Assembly: GCA_027596075.1 (NCBI GenBank)
Contig: JADGJC010000149.1
Location: forward strand, 32,424-96,423
DNA length: 64,000 nucleotides
DNA from: Rhizophlyctis rosea
Taxonomy: Eukaryota; Chytridiomycota; Chytridiomycetes; Rhizophlyctidales; Rhizophlyctidaceae
Reading direction: 5' to 3'
The position numbers and the translations under genes were made by a program. The notes under the pieces are model-generated. The model had not been told where the DNA came from. It was given only the letters and a program-made list of their open reading frames with translations, and searched no databases. Shown one piece after another: positions 44,894-56,266 of this stretch (positions are counted from its first letter, which is position 1; every line of letters starts with the position of its first letter).

Positions 44894-46164
44894 CTACTCC
44901 TTCCAACAGAATGGGCACCCCATCCCCGGTTGACGTTCCGTCCAATCCTTCATACATGCGAAACATACATGGTGCTCGCACTCAAACCTTCCAAGATTAC
45001 CAACACCCCGTAGCCTCTTGAAACACATGCCGCAGCACTCATCAAAGCTCCATTTTGGCTTGCCCCTCTTTTCCACTTCGATTATCAACCGATCCCAGTT
45101 AGCAACACCCGCACGATCAGCGGCAAAGCGTTGGTAGTTCTGGTCGAGCGTTAGGACGGTCCAGGCAGATTCAAGGTAGGTCGGGTGGGTGGTGGTGGGG
45201 TCGGGTTTGACGCCATAGAATTTGTATTGGCAGTCGGTGAAGCCGCATTGGGAGGGTGTGAAGGGGGTCTTGCATTCGGGGCATTTGCAGAATTGGGCAT
45301 CGGTGAGGAGGTTGAAGGCTGGACGGGGCCAGGGGTGGATGACCTATTGTTTGTTGTGGTCCGGATATTAGTCATGACTGTCTTGTAAAAAATTCAAGGA
45401 AGAGAAACTTCCGCCAATAGGTCTTCATCTACAGATCCCTGCCACGAACTGTTCTGTGAACCATGAAAACTCACCAGCTGCTTCCGCCGCCCAGCCCTGC
45501 ACTCACGATTCTTACAATGCCCTTCAATGTTCAGTCCCGGCTCCACAATCCTCCACCGCGGTGCCGACGCATCCCAATCAACAGTAACGCTCCCCTGAGT
45601 GAGGTCCACAAAGGGTGCACCACCACCCCTCAACCGCAAGACCAGATGGAGAGTTGACTCTTTCTGAATGTTGTAGTCGCTCAGACCCCGACCCTGCTCC
45701 AACTGCTTTCCCGCAAATATCAGACGCTGTTGGTCAATCGGAATGCCAGTATCGTGGTATATGAGTGCCATCACGTCCTCGATGTTGTCTGTGAAGTTGA
45801 AGGGAAGGGTGATATTTTCGCCCGTCAAGGTTTTCACATAGATATCTTGTGCGTTTGGATCCCGCAGGGTGATATGGCCAATCCAGAGAGTGTGAAAGGC
45901 TTCGAGGTAATCCCAGGAGCCGAGAGCATCCTTGGCTCTGGTCCTTTTAGCTGCCGAGCGGGTGGGGATGGCGATGTTGATGTTGTGAAGGGCGGTCTGA
46001 AGGACTTTCTGGGAGTATTCTTCCGGCGCTGACTCAGCGAGAGCACTGCGTACGAAGGTTTTGACGTCCCCGATTGTTTTGGTATCGGCGGGGTACTTGA
46101 CCTTCAAGTGGAGAGGCTGGTTGGTCCAGGGAAGGATAGGGAATACGACGGTAACGTTGGGCAT
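44894..46164 (-). CDS. Ubiquitin-like domain fused to zinc-finger/RING-like module
   Basis: Two exons (46164-45475 and 45343-44894, phase 0), 379 residues. Residues ~1-105 are an alpha/beta N-terminal region not recognised. Residues ~106-181 are a very close ubiquitin homolog ending L-R-L-R-G-G-G. Compared with ubiquitin it keeps the Lys6, Lys48 and Lys63 positions and the L8-I44-V70 patch, but Lys11, Lys27, Lys29 and Lys33 are replaced. Then C-K-N-R-E-C, C-K-C-P-E-C, C-G-F-T-D-C, and a RING-like set D-E-C-C-G-M-C ... C-E-H-H-V-C-F-A-C ... G-C-P-F-C. The G-G-G junction could be cut by deubiquitinases, releasing an N-extended ubiquitin-like product, or the intact protein may be a self-targeting E3. 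I recall similar ubiquitin plus C-G-F-x-x-C zinc proteins in protists and other fungi. Start is the first ATG. Confidence 0.85.
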
Positions 46165-46857
46165 TGTACGTATCAAGTTGAGATGAAAACGGTGTATATG
46201 CTTAAGCTGACTATATGGTTGACAGCTGATTGGGTTAAATGAAAGGGTATATAAAATCAGACGTTATATATCAACAACTGAAGTCAGCTCCTCTAGTGTA
46301 GGTAATCATGGCCTCATGAGAAGGCCGTCCAAATCGGGGTTTGAGACAATGTGAAAAGTCCGGGTGGGGGAAGTGAGTGGCTAGGTTTCACTTTTTATAG
46401 CCCTGGCACTTGATGGGCAGCAGAAGAAGAAACCAGGTGGCGTGCTTTTTGAAGGGTGTTCCCCCAGATATGTGGGACGTTTTGTGCACGGCGCCGTCAA
46501 CTCCGCCACGAGCCCATCACGTCAAACCTGTCAAAATCATGACTAACCGGCAAAAGACATCGACACATACTACAAATACTAGACAGAACAAACTTGCACA
46601 GCTATCCACAATGCACGGGGAAAGGTGTCCACTCATATCCAGTCTACAGGTTGTTTGCCCACCATCCATGTATTCCTCAGCTGCAACAGCCGTCCAGGAC
46701 CCACTCGAAATTGATGATTTTGTGAGATCCATATGATTTACTCATGAACATTACTAACTATACTTTTACTAACCACTGCTTTGCAAGATCCGTGCCAAGT
46801 CTTGTTTAGTTTGGATGATCAGCCTCTATAGTGAAACTATCAGGATATCTACAACAA
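46165..46857. other. Spacer between ubiquitin-like gene and surface-protein gene
   Basis: Promoter side of the ubiquitin-like gene and 3' side of the next; no gene seen. Confidence 0.5.
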
Positions 46858-48263
46858 CTACGCGGAAGCCAACAACAATGGTCCGAGAAGCAACATGCCC
46901 GCAGCAACGGCTACTCTTCCTCCGGCGCTCTTCCCACTTCCAGTGGCAGTGCTTTCCGCCGTTGGACTTGCTCCATTCCCTGTAAAAGTCCCAGAACTGG
47001 TGGCATTCCCAACCCTGGAACCCACGAACTTCGTCAACCCATTCACTACAGTAGCGTCCTTCCAGACCGAGTCTGCCTGCGTGCCAGTAGAGTTAAATTT
47101 CCATCCATAATCAATGAAGCGCAATGCGCCGGTGTCGGGTGTGAATTGGACTAAGTAGCGGGTGGAGGCGATGTAGCGTGTGAGGGGAGAGGTGGAATCT
47201 TTTGGTGGGGCGGGACCGGTGCTTGTGGTGTTACGCTGTTTGTGCAAGAGACGTCAGGGATCATGTCATCAACACTGGAAAGGAACACAAAACTCACGAA
47301 GCCGTCAATGATATACAATGCGGAGTAGTCAGCAGGAATGAACGCGATATTGTTGGGTGCACCGCCAGTACTTTGATCAATAGCAGGGTCCTTGTACTGG
47401 AAAGTGGTAGCTTGCCCACTCGTAGCAGGGAAGTTGTTGCCCACCGAGAAGGGCGTAGGTGCCCATTCACCATAGTGAATCCTCCAGCCCCAAATCTCAC
47501 CCGCCTTCGTGCCGGGAAGCCCAAAGAAGTAGATATTGATCCACGTGCCGGAGAAGGTGGAAGCGTAGTCAGTGGGAACGGAGAAGGGTTGCTTGTTGAT
47601 GCTTGCTTCGAGCCAGTCTAGATGTGTAGGGTTCTGAGAGACGTTTTGCTTGTCGGCGTCACCGAGGCGGATCATCTGTCATGGTTGAGAAGTAATGTAA
47701 ATAAACAAATGAAGTAAATAATCAAAGCCACATGTAGACCTACCCTCCCATCGGTGAAAGCATAGATGACCAACGTATCATAATCCATCAATGCTCGCAC
47801 ATTGGAGTAGTTGGGTAGGGTCCCGCCAGTGGTGATCTTCTTCCAGGTTTGTTTGCCGAAGTCGAACCAATGCAAATCTGAGGGACTTGCCGGGTCGGCG
47901 TTGAGGAAGAAGATTGAGTTTGTGGGTATGTTACGCATGCAGACTACATTGGCGGAGGTGAAGGGAGGGCGGCCAGCGAGGGCGGTGATGTTGGTGGGCT
48001 TATTGGTGGACGTCCATGCAGTGGGCGAGTCGCCGAGGTTGAGGTCGCCGTACGGCGAACCGAAGAGGTATAGGGCTCCATTGGCGTCTGATGGAATTGT
48101 TCAGTATCAAAATTCGAATTTGTCAAAGCACGAATCGTAAGGATAGATGGGATCGAAGTACCCATCAGAACCTACCAAAGGAGGCACATCCGTTAGAGGC
48201 AGAGCGGACGGGCTTCCCACCCAACAGAACGGCCAACGTCAGGGAAATCAGACTGAACTTCAT
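46858..48263 (-). CDS. Secreted, probably GPI-anchored surface protein
   Basis: Four exons (48263-48176, 48087-47744, 47675-47298, 47235-46858). Starts with a clear signal peptide (M-K-F-S-L-I-S-L-T-L-A-V-L-L). The body has repeated aromatic/glycine strands (A-L-Y-L-F-G-S, L-H-W-F-D-F-G, T-L-V-I-Y-A-F-T-D-G-R, A-L-Y-I-I-D-G-F) that suggest a beta-propeller, Kelch-like fold, several N-x-S/T sites, then a Ser/Thr/Gly-rich stretch and a C-terminal hydrophobic segment (A-A-G-M-L-L-L-G-P-L-L-L-A) reaching the stop, the pattern of a GPI-attachment signal. Probably on the outer plasma membrane or wall. Specific function unknown. Confidence 0.72.
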
Positions 48264-49197
48264 GGTGGCAGTGCGAGTTTGTGCAGTTCCTTGGTTAGGC
48301 GCGTATGAGGTTCTCGCGCATGTATGCACAGACAGAGGACAAACAGGGAGAGAAGAGGACGGGTGACGTTTTTGTGGGGAATTTTGAAACCCAACTTTGG
48401 CCACAACAAGAAGGAGCTCCCATGGGAGGCGGGATTTGGCCATTCGGACGCACAAACGCGTTTGTGTGTGGCACGTTGTGGAGCCGCCCTCCGAGTCTTT
48501 GCACCGGTCGAAGGGAATATGGGAACGCGGGAATGTTCTTTCTTCGAGAAATGGGCGACGATGGTCGTGGACAGTGGCACCATGTTCATGAGCACTCCTC
48601 ATTGGGAAGTATGTAAATGACATTTAGTTCGATTGTATGTATTCTCCGAGCGTATTCTGGTTTAGCATGCGATGGGCTGAATGGTTGGGTGGCTTCTGAT
48701 TCCCGCAGACTGTGTGTTGGCGTCTCTGCTGCTTCTGCTCAGAGCTGATTTGGATACATCGTATTCGCCAAAGAACGAAACCCTTATGATAGGATTGATG
48801 AGTACCATACCGTATGTGGCAAGGACAGTCCACAAACCCGGTGAGTGCTTAAACCCTCATAGCGAGGAGGTCAACGCATTTGAGCGTCACATTCGTTATC
48901 TGCTAGCTCAGTGACAGCGTCTTTACCCCATGTGATACCCGGTCTGCGTGTCACTTCCGCCAGAGAATATTTGAACAAACCAGCAAAACCGTGATGACTG
49001 TGATGTGGAAGATGCTGTTGCCGCAGAGTTCTTTTCAGGGTCCTACTGGTATCTAAGCTACAAGTGATTGGGTTCTTGATGAGCCACGTTGCTGCGGCAC
49101 AGATCTGGGCTGGATCTGGGCTGCACGCGCACACTCTCACCAAAACTACTTTCCCCAGGCACATCTTTTTTGGAGATTGACGGAATTCACACATACC
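48264..49197. promoter_or_regulatory. Divergent region between surface-protein gene and XLF, with MCB-like palindrome
   Basis: A perfect 16-bp palindrome, CACAAACGCGTTTGTG (48451-48466), lies 190 bp upstream of the surface-protein ATG. Its core ACGCGT is the MCB element bound by Mbp1/Swi6-type G1/S factors in fungi; XLF on the other side starts 730 bp away. No gene in the interval. Confidence 0.45.
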
Positions 49198-50665
49198 ATG
49201 GCCGAAGCGCTGACAGAAACGCTAGCACCTTTGCTACCGCTTGCGACCCTACCCTGGGTCCCACTTCTCATAACGTCTGCGGAATCCCAAATAAACCTCT
49301 TCTGCAAATCCCACTTCACGGAAGACTCCTACTTGATAGTCATCACCGATCTACGACGAGTATGGATGGAAGACGCGCCAGAGTTTAAGGTCAAGCGAGG
49401 CGTGAAGGTATGTCACATGGGTTGTGACACCCATATTTTCGCGACTGGCGATGTTCTGGGCACGGGCTAAGTTTGACATTTCGACAGGAATACGCACCAG
49501 CATACACAAGCACACCTCTCCCAAGACTCCTATCCTATCTAAAACAATTTGTAGAAGCCCAAAAGCCAGACGTAAAATATAGCGCATTCTGCGTACCCGA
49601 TGAAGCAGGACAGGTACACCGTCTGGCCTTTTCCCGTCAAACTCGTGTCGACCCAACCTGAACTCCCCAAACCACACAAGCTGCAACTGAAAATCACCGG
49701 CCGGATAGGAGCCCAATCAATCAAATGGATATTCGAACTAGACCAATTGGATACATCTGCAACGGCACCCCGATTGGCTCCCGGAGACGTAACATATGGA
49801 TTCATTTCCCTTCCTGCCTTTTTGATGGCTGGAGAGTATGCACGAAGATGTGAAGATCTTTTGGCTGTGTTGGAGAAGAAGGAGAGAGAGATTGAGCAAT
49901 GTCATGTTGCGATCAGGGAGGCGGGGCTGAAGCATAAGCCTGGTGAGAACAGCTGGTCATTAATGGGACTGGTTTGGAGCCTGAACGGGGTCGTTGGGTC
50001 CAACACAGAGCGGCCATATCTGATTCTGTTCTGCATATGCAGCACGATCGGAGACGTTTGATAAGGAGAAGTTCAGAAGACGAAGTGATAGGGTGAGCAT
50101 ATCTATATCAGGTGCATGCAGGTCAGACGCGCGTTGACCTTCTCCTAAAGACCTTCCGGGATATGCCAATCAATTTTGACGCAGCGGCCCAATCCATCTT
50201 CATGGATCATTCCCGAATGTTCCAACTAGCAATGAGTAAGGTATCGCCAGAGAGTAATGTGAGCGGTTTGCTAAGTTCTGATGGTAAGCAGCTACCTTCC
50301 GAGTGTCTCTATTTCCACCAGCCCAATGTCTTCATCATCCTAATCTGACCGAAATCATCATAGGCATCACATCAAGCGATGCCTACCCAGGACACGGCTA
50401 CGGCCCCAGCCTCGCCACCGACTTCCTCCCCTCCGAAGCCCTCACCCTCCCCACCGGTCCCCTCAACTCCACGGGCTTCTTCCAAACATACGAGCACTCC
50501 CAGTCCACACAACCGGCCCACCATGTATCGCAACCCACAACTTCTCAAAGTCTGCGAGAGCGGGATCCGACGACGGAAGAAGAGAGACGGCATGAGAGGG
50601 AGGAGCGGTTGAAGAAGTTGAAGGCTGAGGAGGCGAATAAGAAGAAGAAGAGGAAGATTATCTGA
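49198..50665 (+). CDS. XLF/NHEJ1 (Cernunnos, Nej1-type) non-homologous end-joining factor
   Basis: Exons 49198-49407, 49488-49613, 49681-49942, 50043-50092, then one near 50110-50284 and a last to 50665. XLF bridges DNA ends with XRCC4-Lig4 and Ku in the nucleus. The head domain shows L-P-W near residue 18, Y-L-I-V-I-T-D-L-R-R-V-W-M-E matching human Y-A-L-L-V-S-D-L-Q-Q-V-W, L-K-I-T-G then I-K-W-I-F-E-L, L-P-A-F-L-M-A-G, a coiled coil (E-K-K-E-R-E-I-E), and E-T-F-D-K-E-K-F-R. The C-terminus N-K-K-K-K-R-K-I-I is the expected basic Ku-binding tail. I placed a 67-nt intron at 49614 because it restores the head-domain frame. The intron after 50092 would be only ~19-28 nt in the obvious readings, so that junction is not settled. 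Opposite strand to the following gene. Confidence 0.82.
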
Positions 50666-50727
50666 TTCTGAGAATTGTCCAGTTTTGGTATGGCTGAATG
50701 CACAAGAGCATGGTGGATGGCTTTGCT

Positions 50728-51874
50728 CTAGTGCTTTTTGTATACAGTTTCTTCGCGCCCTTCGTGTTTTGCTGCTGCACGGGCAGCCGTGAAAAGGAAG
50801 TCACTCAATCTGTAAAGGGCGTCAGCAACGCAATTGTACATACTAGAAGCAACTGTCATACCTATTGACGTATTTTGCTACACTTGCGTCTGTGTATTGC
50901 GCTTGCACTAGAGGTACAATGCGCCTTTCCGCTCGTCGACAAACGGCCCGAGCGACGTGTAGTGTGGACGCGGCTTTCCCTCCCGACTAATGACAGATAT
51001 GGATGATTAGTTGGATACGCTGAAGTGTCATGAATGAGTTGTCTTACAGGCAGAATGAACTGTGTCAGAGGTGGCAGGTTCTCGTCCAATTCGTCTATCC
51101 ATCCTTCAAGTTCAGATGTCAAAGAACCGGTTGTGTCAAATTCTGTGCGAGCTTATGGGTGGCATCCAATGGTGAGCGATTGAAGGAACTTCAAAGTTGT
51201 GGGAAGCCATACCTAAGCGCGCTTCGTTTGCGTTCAAGCGTGGAGTCGCGATGTTGGAGTTGACGTCTTGCAAAAGGCATTGGATCTGGAAATTGATGAG
51301 CTTACTTCGTGATTCCGATATTGCTCTGTCAGTACCTTCTCCAGTTTCAGTGTCAAACCGTTCCCAGCCTCTTGGCAGTATTCCCGTGCTAGTCTGAAGT
51401 AAACCCAAGGCGTCAGGATTGGGCCGGTGGGCAACTCATGAACAAGAATCGCCGGCGGGCAATCTCCTCACCCTATTAAGCTGGTCAACTCGTCCACGGA
51501 TCCAAGAGCTTCGAAAATCGCGTCGTCCTTTGCACGGCGCTCGCCGGTGAAGAGGGAGGAGGTTCCTACGTGCGGATAAGATGAGTGACTGAAAAGTGAA
51601 AGATTTAAGTGACCGGCGCGCATACCAACCTTTATCCCCCGTTCGCGTGTACACTTTTATCCGACGAGGGGCGTCGGAGCTAAAATCCATATGAGGGTCA
51701 ATATGCAACCTTCGTTGGAAAAGCACGGCAAACTGACCCAATATCCTCAGTTGTGTCCACCATTTCCGAAAGATTTTTAGTGGAGGTGGAAGCAAGAGCT
51801 CTGTAAGTTTGTAATGTGGGATTGCGACGTGTAACAAGGCAGAATGTCGACCGTAAGGTACGTCGGAACAGCAT
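50728..51874 (-). CDS. Mitochondrial ATP:cob(I)alamin adenosyltransferase (MMAB/PduO)
   Basis: Start ATG 51874 begins a presequence rich in Arg with no acidic residues ([10 protein letters not shown]). Further exons carry the PduO-type signature: Y-T-R-T-G-D-K-G for ATP binding, L-F-T-G-E-R-R-x-[46 protein letters not shown], and L-S-D-F-L-F-T. It attaches adenosyl to cobalamin to form AdoCbl for methylmalonyl-CoA mutase in the matrix. About five introns, all short. Divergent from CFAP53 (starts 308 bp apart). An upstream in-frame ATG exists but would hide the presequence. Confidence 0.9.
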
Positions 51875-52181
51875 GAGTTTGGTGCGAGCAGATCTACGTG
51901 TTGGATGATGGAGGGGAGGGAGGAGAAAGGAGCGATATTTATGGGGTTCGGACAGGGGCCCAAGGCCACGAATTTTGGGGTCGTTTCGATCGTCAGCTGT
52001 GGCTTGATTCCCAACTTTTGAGGTTTTCGCCTTCGCTTTTCCCATCTTGACTTTCCATCTCCAATCGACGAACCTAAAACCTTCAGAATACATCTTTACA
52101 ACACACTAATCAGCTAGTCGGTGGTGACTTGATACTCTTGTAGCAAATAACGCGTGAGAACCGGGTATTGTCCATACAGCC
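51875..52181. promoter_or_regulatory. Divergent promoter, MMAB / CFAP53
   Basis: 308 bp serve two opposite genes. Contains an ACGCGT-like word (AACGCGTGAG, ~52149). No TATA box. Confidence 0.4.
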
Positions 52182-54414
52182 ATGGCGATGTTGTTCCAGG
52201 TCAGTGCTCCACTTTTACTATTGTCCTGCCCACGCAACCCACTTCAGTGCATGTATCCAAAAGAGTAAAGCGTATTGACTAAATCGCGCCATATTTCGCT
52301 TCCATCATAGCAGTCTCCGCACCGCCATGGCCATGGCCACGGCGCTATGCGTTCATCAGATTTTCTGATACAAAAGCGCAGATGGGAGGAAGAAAATCGC
52401 AATAGGATGATAGAAACTACCCAGTACTATGCAAAAACCGCTGCCAAGGTTAGTTCTCGATGGTTCGTATATCAATCATTGCAACCGATGCCGTCATCTC
52501 CCTCATCATTCGCGCATAATCACATATCTGCATATCCAGTCACATTTCGAAGAATCAACCACAGCAACCATCAGGCGCAACCATATTCTACGCCGGTTTG
52601 AAGAGCTGAAAGGGAAACAGAGACTTGGACTGGAAGAAAGACGGGAGCGGTTCGTCGTGAGGCGGATATTTGATTGGCACATATATACTGACATTTGTCT
52701 GACAATGATACAGATTACGGCAACTGTATGCCGAAGACGAAGCCCGTCAACGTGCAGAACTTGTGCAAAAGGAGGAGACGCGCGAGTCCCGGGTGGACCA
52801 GATGAGGGCGCGAATGAAAGAATTGAAGGAAAGGCGAGAAGGGGAGCGGAAGCAGATTGTTGAGGAGAAGATGTTGCAGAAGTGGAGGTGGGTGGAAAAG
52901 GCACAGAAGATGATGCATAGTTATCATCATGGCTAGCGGGTGGGATATACGTAGCAAGTTGCTAATCAGCAACGATGCATCAGGAATGAATGCGATGAAT
53001 TGCGTGCCATTGAATCGCGAATCCTTGAAAAGGAAGTTGCAGAAGCCCGGGCGGAACAGCTGGTGGAGCGAGCAGAGAAGTTGGCAATAGCTGCTGTTGG
53101 TATGTGCCTCTTTCGGTCACCTTCTTCTTGTCGTCATGCACCTAGTCATGAGCAAGTATTGAACATTTTATAACAGAAAAGCAATACTACGATGATTTGT
53201 GGGAACAGGACCGGCAAAAGAAGATACACCGTGAGGAAGAGGACAAGGCGCGACAAAAGGCGTTGAATGAAGCTACTATGGCGACCTTGGATGAACAATT
53301 GCGAATGTTGAAGGTGCAAGCAATGGAGGAGGAGAGGCTGAAGCAGGAGGAGAAGGAACTGATGGTATTGTTTGAACACAAATCATATTTTACTATATGC
53401 CGGCTAAGAGAAACCCTGCTCACAACCTCAAATTCTCCTTCTTACAGCGTCAAGATCATGCCCTCCGCCAACTCGAAGAAGAGCGCGCCCACATGCGCAA
53501 ACTGCAGGAACAACGCCAAATCCGTGCAGACCTGGACGCGTTCAACAAAGCCAAGCTGTTACAACGACAGCGGGAGGTCCGGGAGTCGTTGGAGATGGAT
53601 ATGAGGATTGTGAATGAGTTCTTTGCGATGGATGAGAAGGAGCGGGAGGATCGGGGGAGGAGGAAGGAGGAGTTGAGGAAGGAGATGGTTGCATATAGAG
53701 ATCATTTGGAGGAGCAGAGGAGGGTGGAGAGGGAGAGGGAGAGAGAAGTTGAGAGGTTGTATAGGGAGGAGGAGGACAAGGTGGGTTTTGGTGCTGGACG
53801 TGCTGAGCGTTTTCGCTACGTGAATGACCGATATTGACATCACACAGCTATGGAGGATGCGGGCAGAGAAGTGGAAGAAAGAGCAGCAAGCACGGGACCG
53901 TCTCATGAAGGAAGTCATCGATGGACGGGCCGAACAACTCCAATATGCTCGTAAGTAGCTTACCCTTTCTCATGAACTTCTTGACACAACTCTTTTTCCC
54001 TTCTAAAAGGCCATCAAAACCACATTCGCCTTGAACAAACCCGCCGGGAGCGTGCGGTGCTCGAGGACCAAATCCGGCGAGCACAGGAGGAAGAACGGGC
54101 TGAGAGAGCAAAGCATGACAGGGTGGCGAGAGAGTATCAACAGTCGCTTTTGCAGCAGATGGACATGGGGAGGGAGAGGGTTGAGAAGGAACGGAGAGCT
54201 AGGGAGGAGGAAGCGAAGAAGGAAAAGGAGGCTGAGGAGGCGTATAGGAAGTTGTTGAAGAGGGAGATTGAGAGGGCGAGTAATTTGCCTAGGTATGGGG
54301 ACGAGACAGTATGATTGCCTTATCAGGTTGATGACCATTCTTTGTTGTAGGGTCGGTGCCTTCCGAGCCGCAAATCGGAATGCGAAGTCGGCGGCTGTTC
54401 CGGCAACTTTGTAA
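52182..54414 (+). CDS. CFAP53: CFAP53 (CCDC11) cilia and flagella associated protein
   Basis: About ten exons, starting with a small M-A-M-L-F-Q exon (52182-52199) and ending with exon ...A-V-P-A-T-L (TAA 54412-54414). Nearly the whole protein is the charged trichoplein-type coiled coil. Specific matches to CFAP53 in order: L-R-Q-L-Y-A-E-D-E-A, R-M-K-E-L-K-E-R-R-E, Y-Y-D-D-L-W-E-Q-D-R-Q-K-K (human: F-S-K-L-W-E-E-D-R-L-A-K), N-E-A-T-M-A-T-L-D-E-Q, and L-L-Q-Q-M-D-M at the end. In animals it is a microtubule inner protein and centriolar-satellite protein needed for axoneme assembly. Its presence implies a motile flagellum. Several exon borders inside 52440-52740 and 53100-53450 are inferred from the coiled-coil frame. 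Divergent from MMAB. Confidence 0.83.
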
Positions 54415-54904
54415 CACGCTCATTATAGCTCAACAGGAGAGGGGTTTCGTAAAGGTCATTTTGATGTTGAACGTAGATGTAGGCAAACCTCCTGAACCAG
54501 TAGATGTGAACGGGGTTCTGACCTTCGCCGGTCATTGTTGTAAAGAAGAAAATGGTATACCCAGACTTGCTCTCACAACTCATGGATAGTTGAGGTTCTT
54601 TGATGTGGGAGGAAATGCTTTGGATGCTGTCGTTGATTGGCAAATGATCGCCATTCGGAGAGCAACTGTTCAATCTTGGTGGGAATCAGGTCTTGAACAG
54701 AACCTGGAATCTGTCATGCTGTCATATAAGTCATTACCAGATTTAAATCAGCAGGTCCAGCTCCTCTATTCTATTTTACATAGTCTAGTTGCACGCATCT
54801 ATACGCATGTGTGTGCATTTACAGACGGGTATCCAGCTGCCGATAGATGGTCCGCCTTCCCGCACGCCAAAATCTGCCGCTCTGGCACCGCAGATTGCAT
54901 CCTC
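54415..54904. other. Intergenic spacer
   Basis: Convergent 3' ends of CFAP53 and the NAD glycohydrolase; no gene seen. Confidence 0.5.
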
Positions 54905-55644
54905 TCAAGCTAGCAACGCCCTCGGGTCAACAGCCTCCAAGACGGTCGTGTTGATCAATGACAACACATTGCTGTACAACATGTACTGCACGCCCTGACC
55001 GGGTTGGCCGAACCAAGGCGTGATGGGTCCCGCCAGGACGGTGAGGGGTTTCTTGACGCGGTAGACGTGGTAGTTGTACGGGAATCTGAATAATGACACG
55101 ACGGAATGAGCATTGGAAAACCCGATTTTTCGGGTTGCCGTACGCCTACTTACTGGGGATCATCTTGCGGCGTGTCCAAGTTACTAGGCGGCAAGGCACG
55201 TTGCATGTATGGTGCCGCAGCAGGACTGACATATGTCCCATACTCCGACCCGAAGCGGTCAATCAAGGTCCCAACAGGAAGCGTCAAGTTGCCTTGGATG
55301 GGTCTACCAGATGTATCAAGCGAGAACCCGGCCTGCACGGGATAATTCCACCACCCGGACGTGGTGTTGAACCAAGCCTTCAGGAACTCCCCAGGACAGA
55401 GCCCACCGAAGCGGTCGTAGATTTCGAGCACGGAGTCGAGGGGGAGACGCTTGGGGAGTTTGACGGGACCGAGACGGGAGTCACCGCAGACGTAGGTGTG
55501 GGCGAGGGTTTTGTTGTAGTTTGTGCCGGTGCAGTAGTCTGATCTTGTGGAGGCGCACTTTTCGAAGATTTTGGAGTGCGTTGGGAGGGGTGCGATGGCC
55601 GCGAGGGCCGTAAGGAGGAGGGTGGATAGCGATGTGAACTTCAT
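54905..55644 (-). CDS. Secreted TNT-fold NAD(+) glycohydrolase
   Basis: Two exons (55644-55154 and 55085-54905; phase 2, 68-nt intron), about 220 residues. Signal peptide at the start ([13 protein letters not shown]). Cys-rich spacer, then the TNT domain: [29 protein letters not shown]-x-x-[20 protein letters not shown] and Q-P-G-Q-G-V-Q-Y with the conserved Gln. The fold is shared by the tuberculosis necrotizing toxin and by conidial surface NADases of ascomycetes, which hydrolyse NAD to ADP-ribose and nicotinamide. Export suggests an outward-acting NADase; role in competition or host interaction is inference. Shows no stop or frame break. Confidence 0.85.
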
Positions 55645-56266
55645 TTTGACGTTCAGGTTGGAGCAACAAGCGGGCAGGTGCGATGGTAGATGTGGACGCG
55701 ATGGGGACGTGGGGCATACACCACCTTTTATCTTCGAACAAACTGGAACACCTTTTTCCACCTCCGACACAAAAGACATATAATCGTTGCACAAGTTTTC
55801 AGCCATACAACCCCCTTTCGTTACGCGTGTGCGCAGCATGTGCACTGAATGGACCCATTTAGGAATTTTTGTGGTTCCCTTCCATCCTTTTTTCAATCGA
55901 CCTCCGAATTGCCGCAGTTGACGCGTGTCGGAGTTTAAGATGAAGTCCGAGCCAGCTGGACATCATATGTCCCAATAATCTTTGGGCGCTTCGGACGGTC
56001 CAGCGTTTCTGAGCTGCAATGGTTATAGAATCTACTGTACATACAAACGACATCCGTAAGTATGAGCATTTGTAAGCGTTGACGCACCTCACTAACACTG
56101 AACGGGCATTTCACATTGCTGTCGAGGTTTTGTTTCCGCAAGAAGTAGCCATCCACATTATAGACTGCTGAATCTCCTCAGCCGTGCATTGTCCGTCCTT
56201 CACAAAGCACGGCCCCTCGGGTCACCATCCCCGTGGCGATCAAAGACGAAGCAATCACATCAATGA
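55645..56266. other. Promoter side of the NADase gene
   Basis: 620 bp, no gene seen. Confidence 0.5.

Noticed and set aside
44427..44933. Plus-strand 168-codon frame
   Set aside because: No family resemblance, and its end overlaps the antisense of the ubiquitin-like gene's zinc module.
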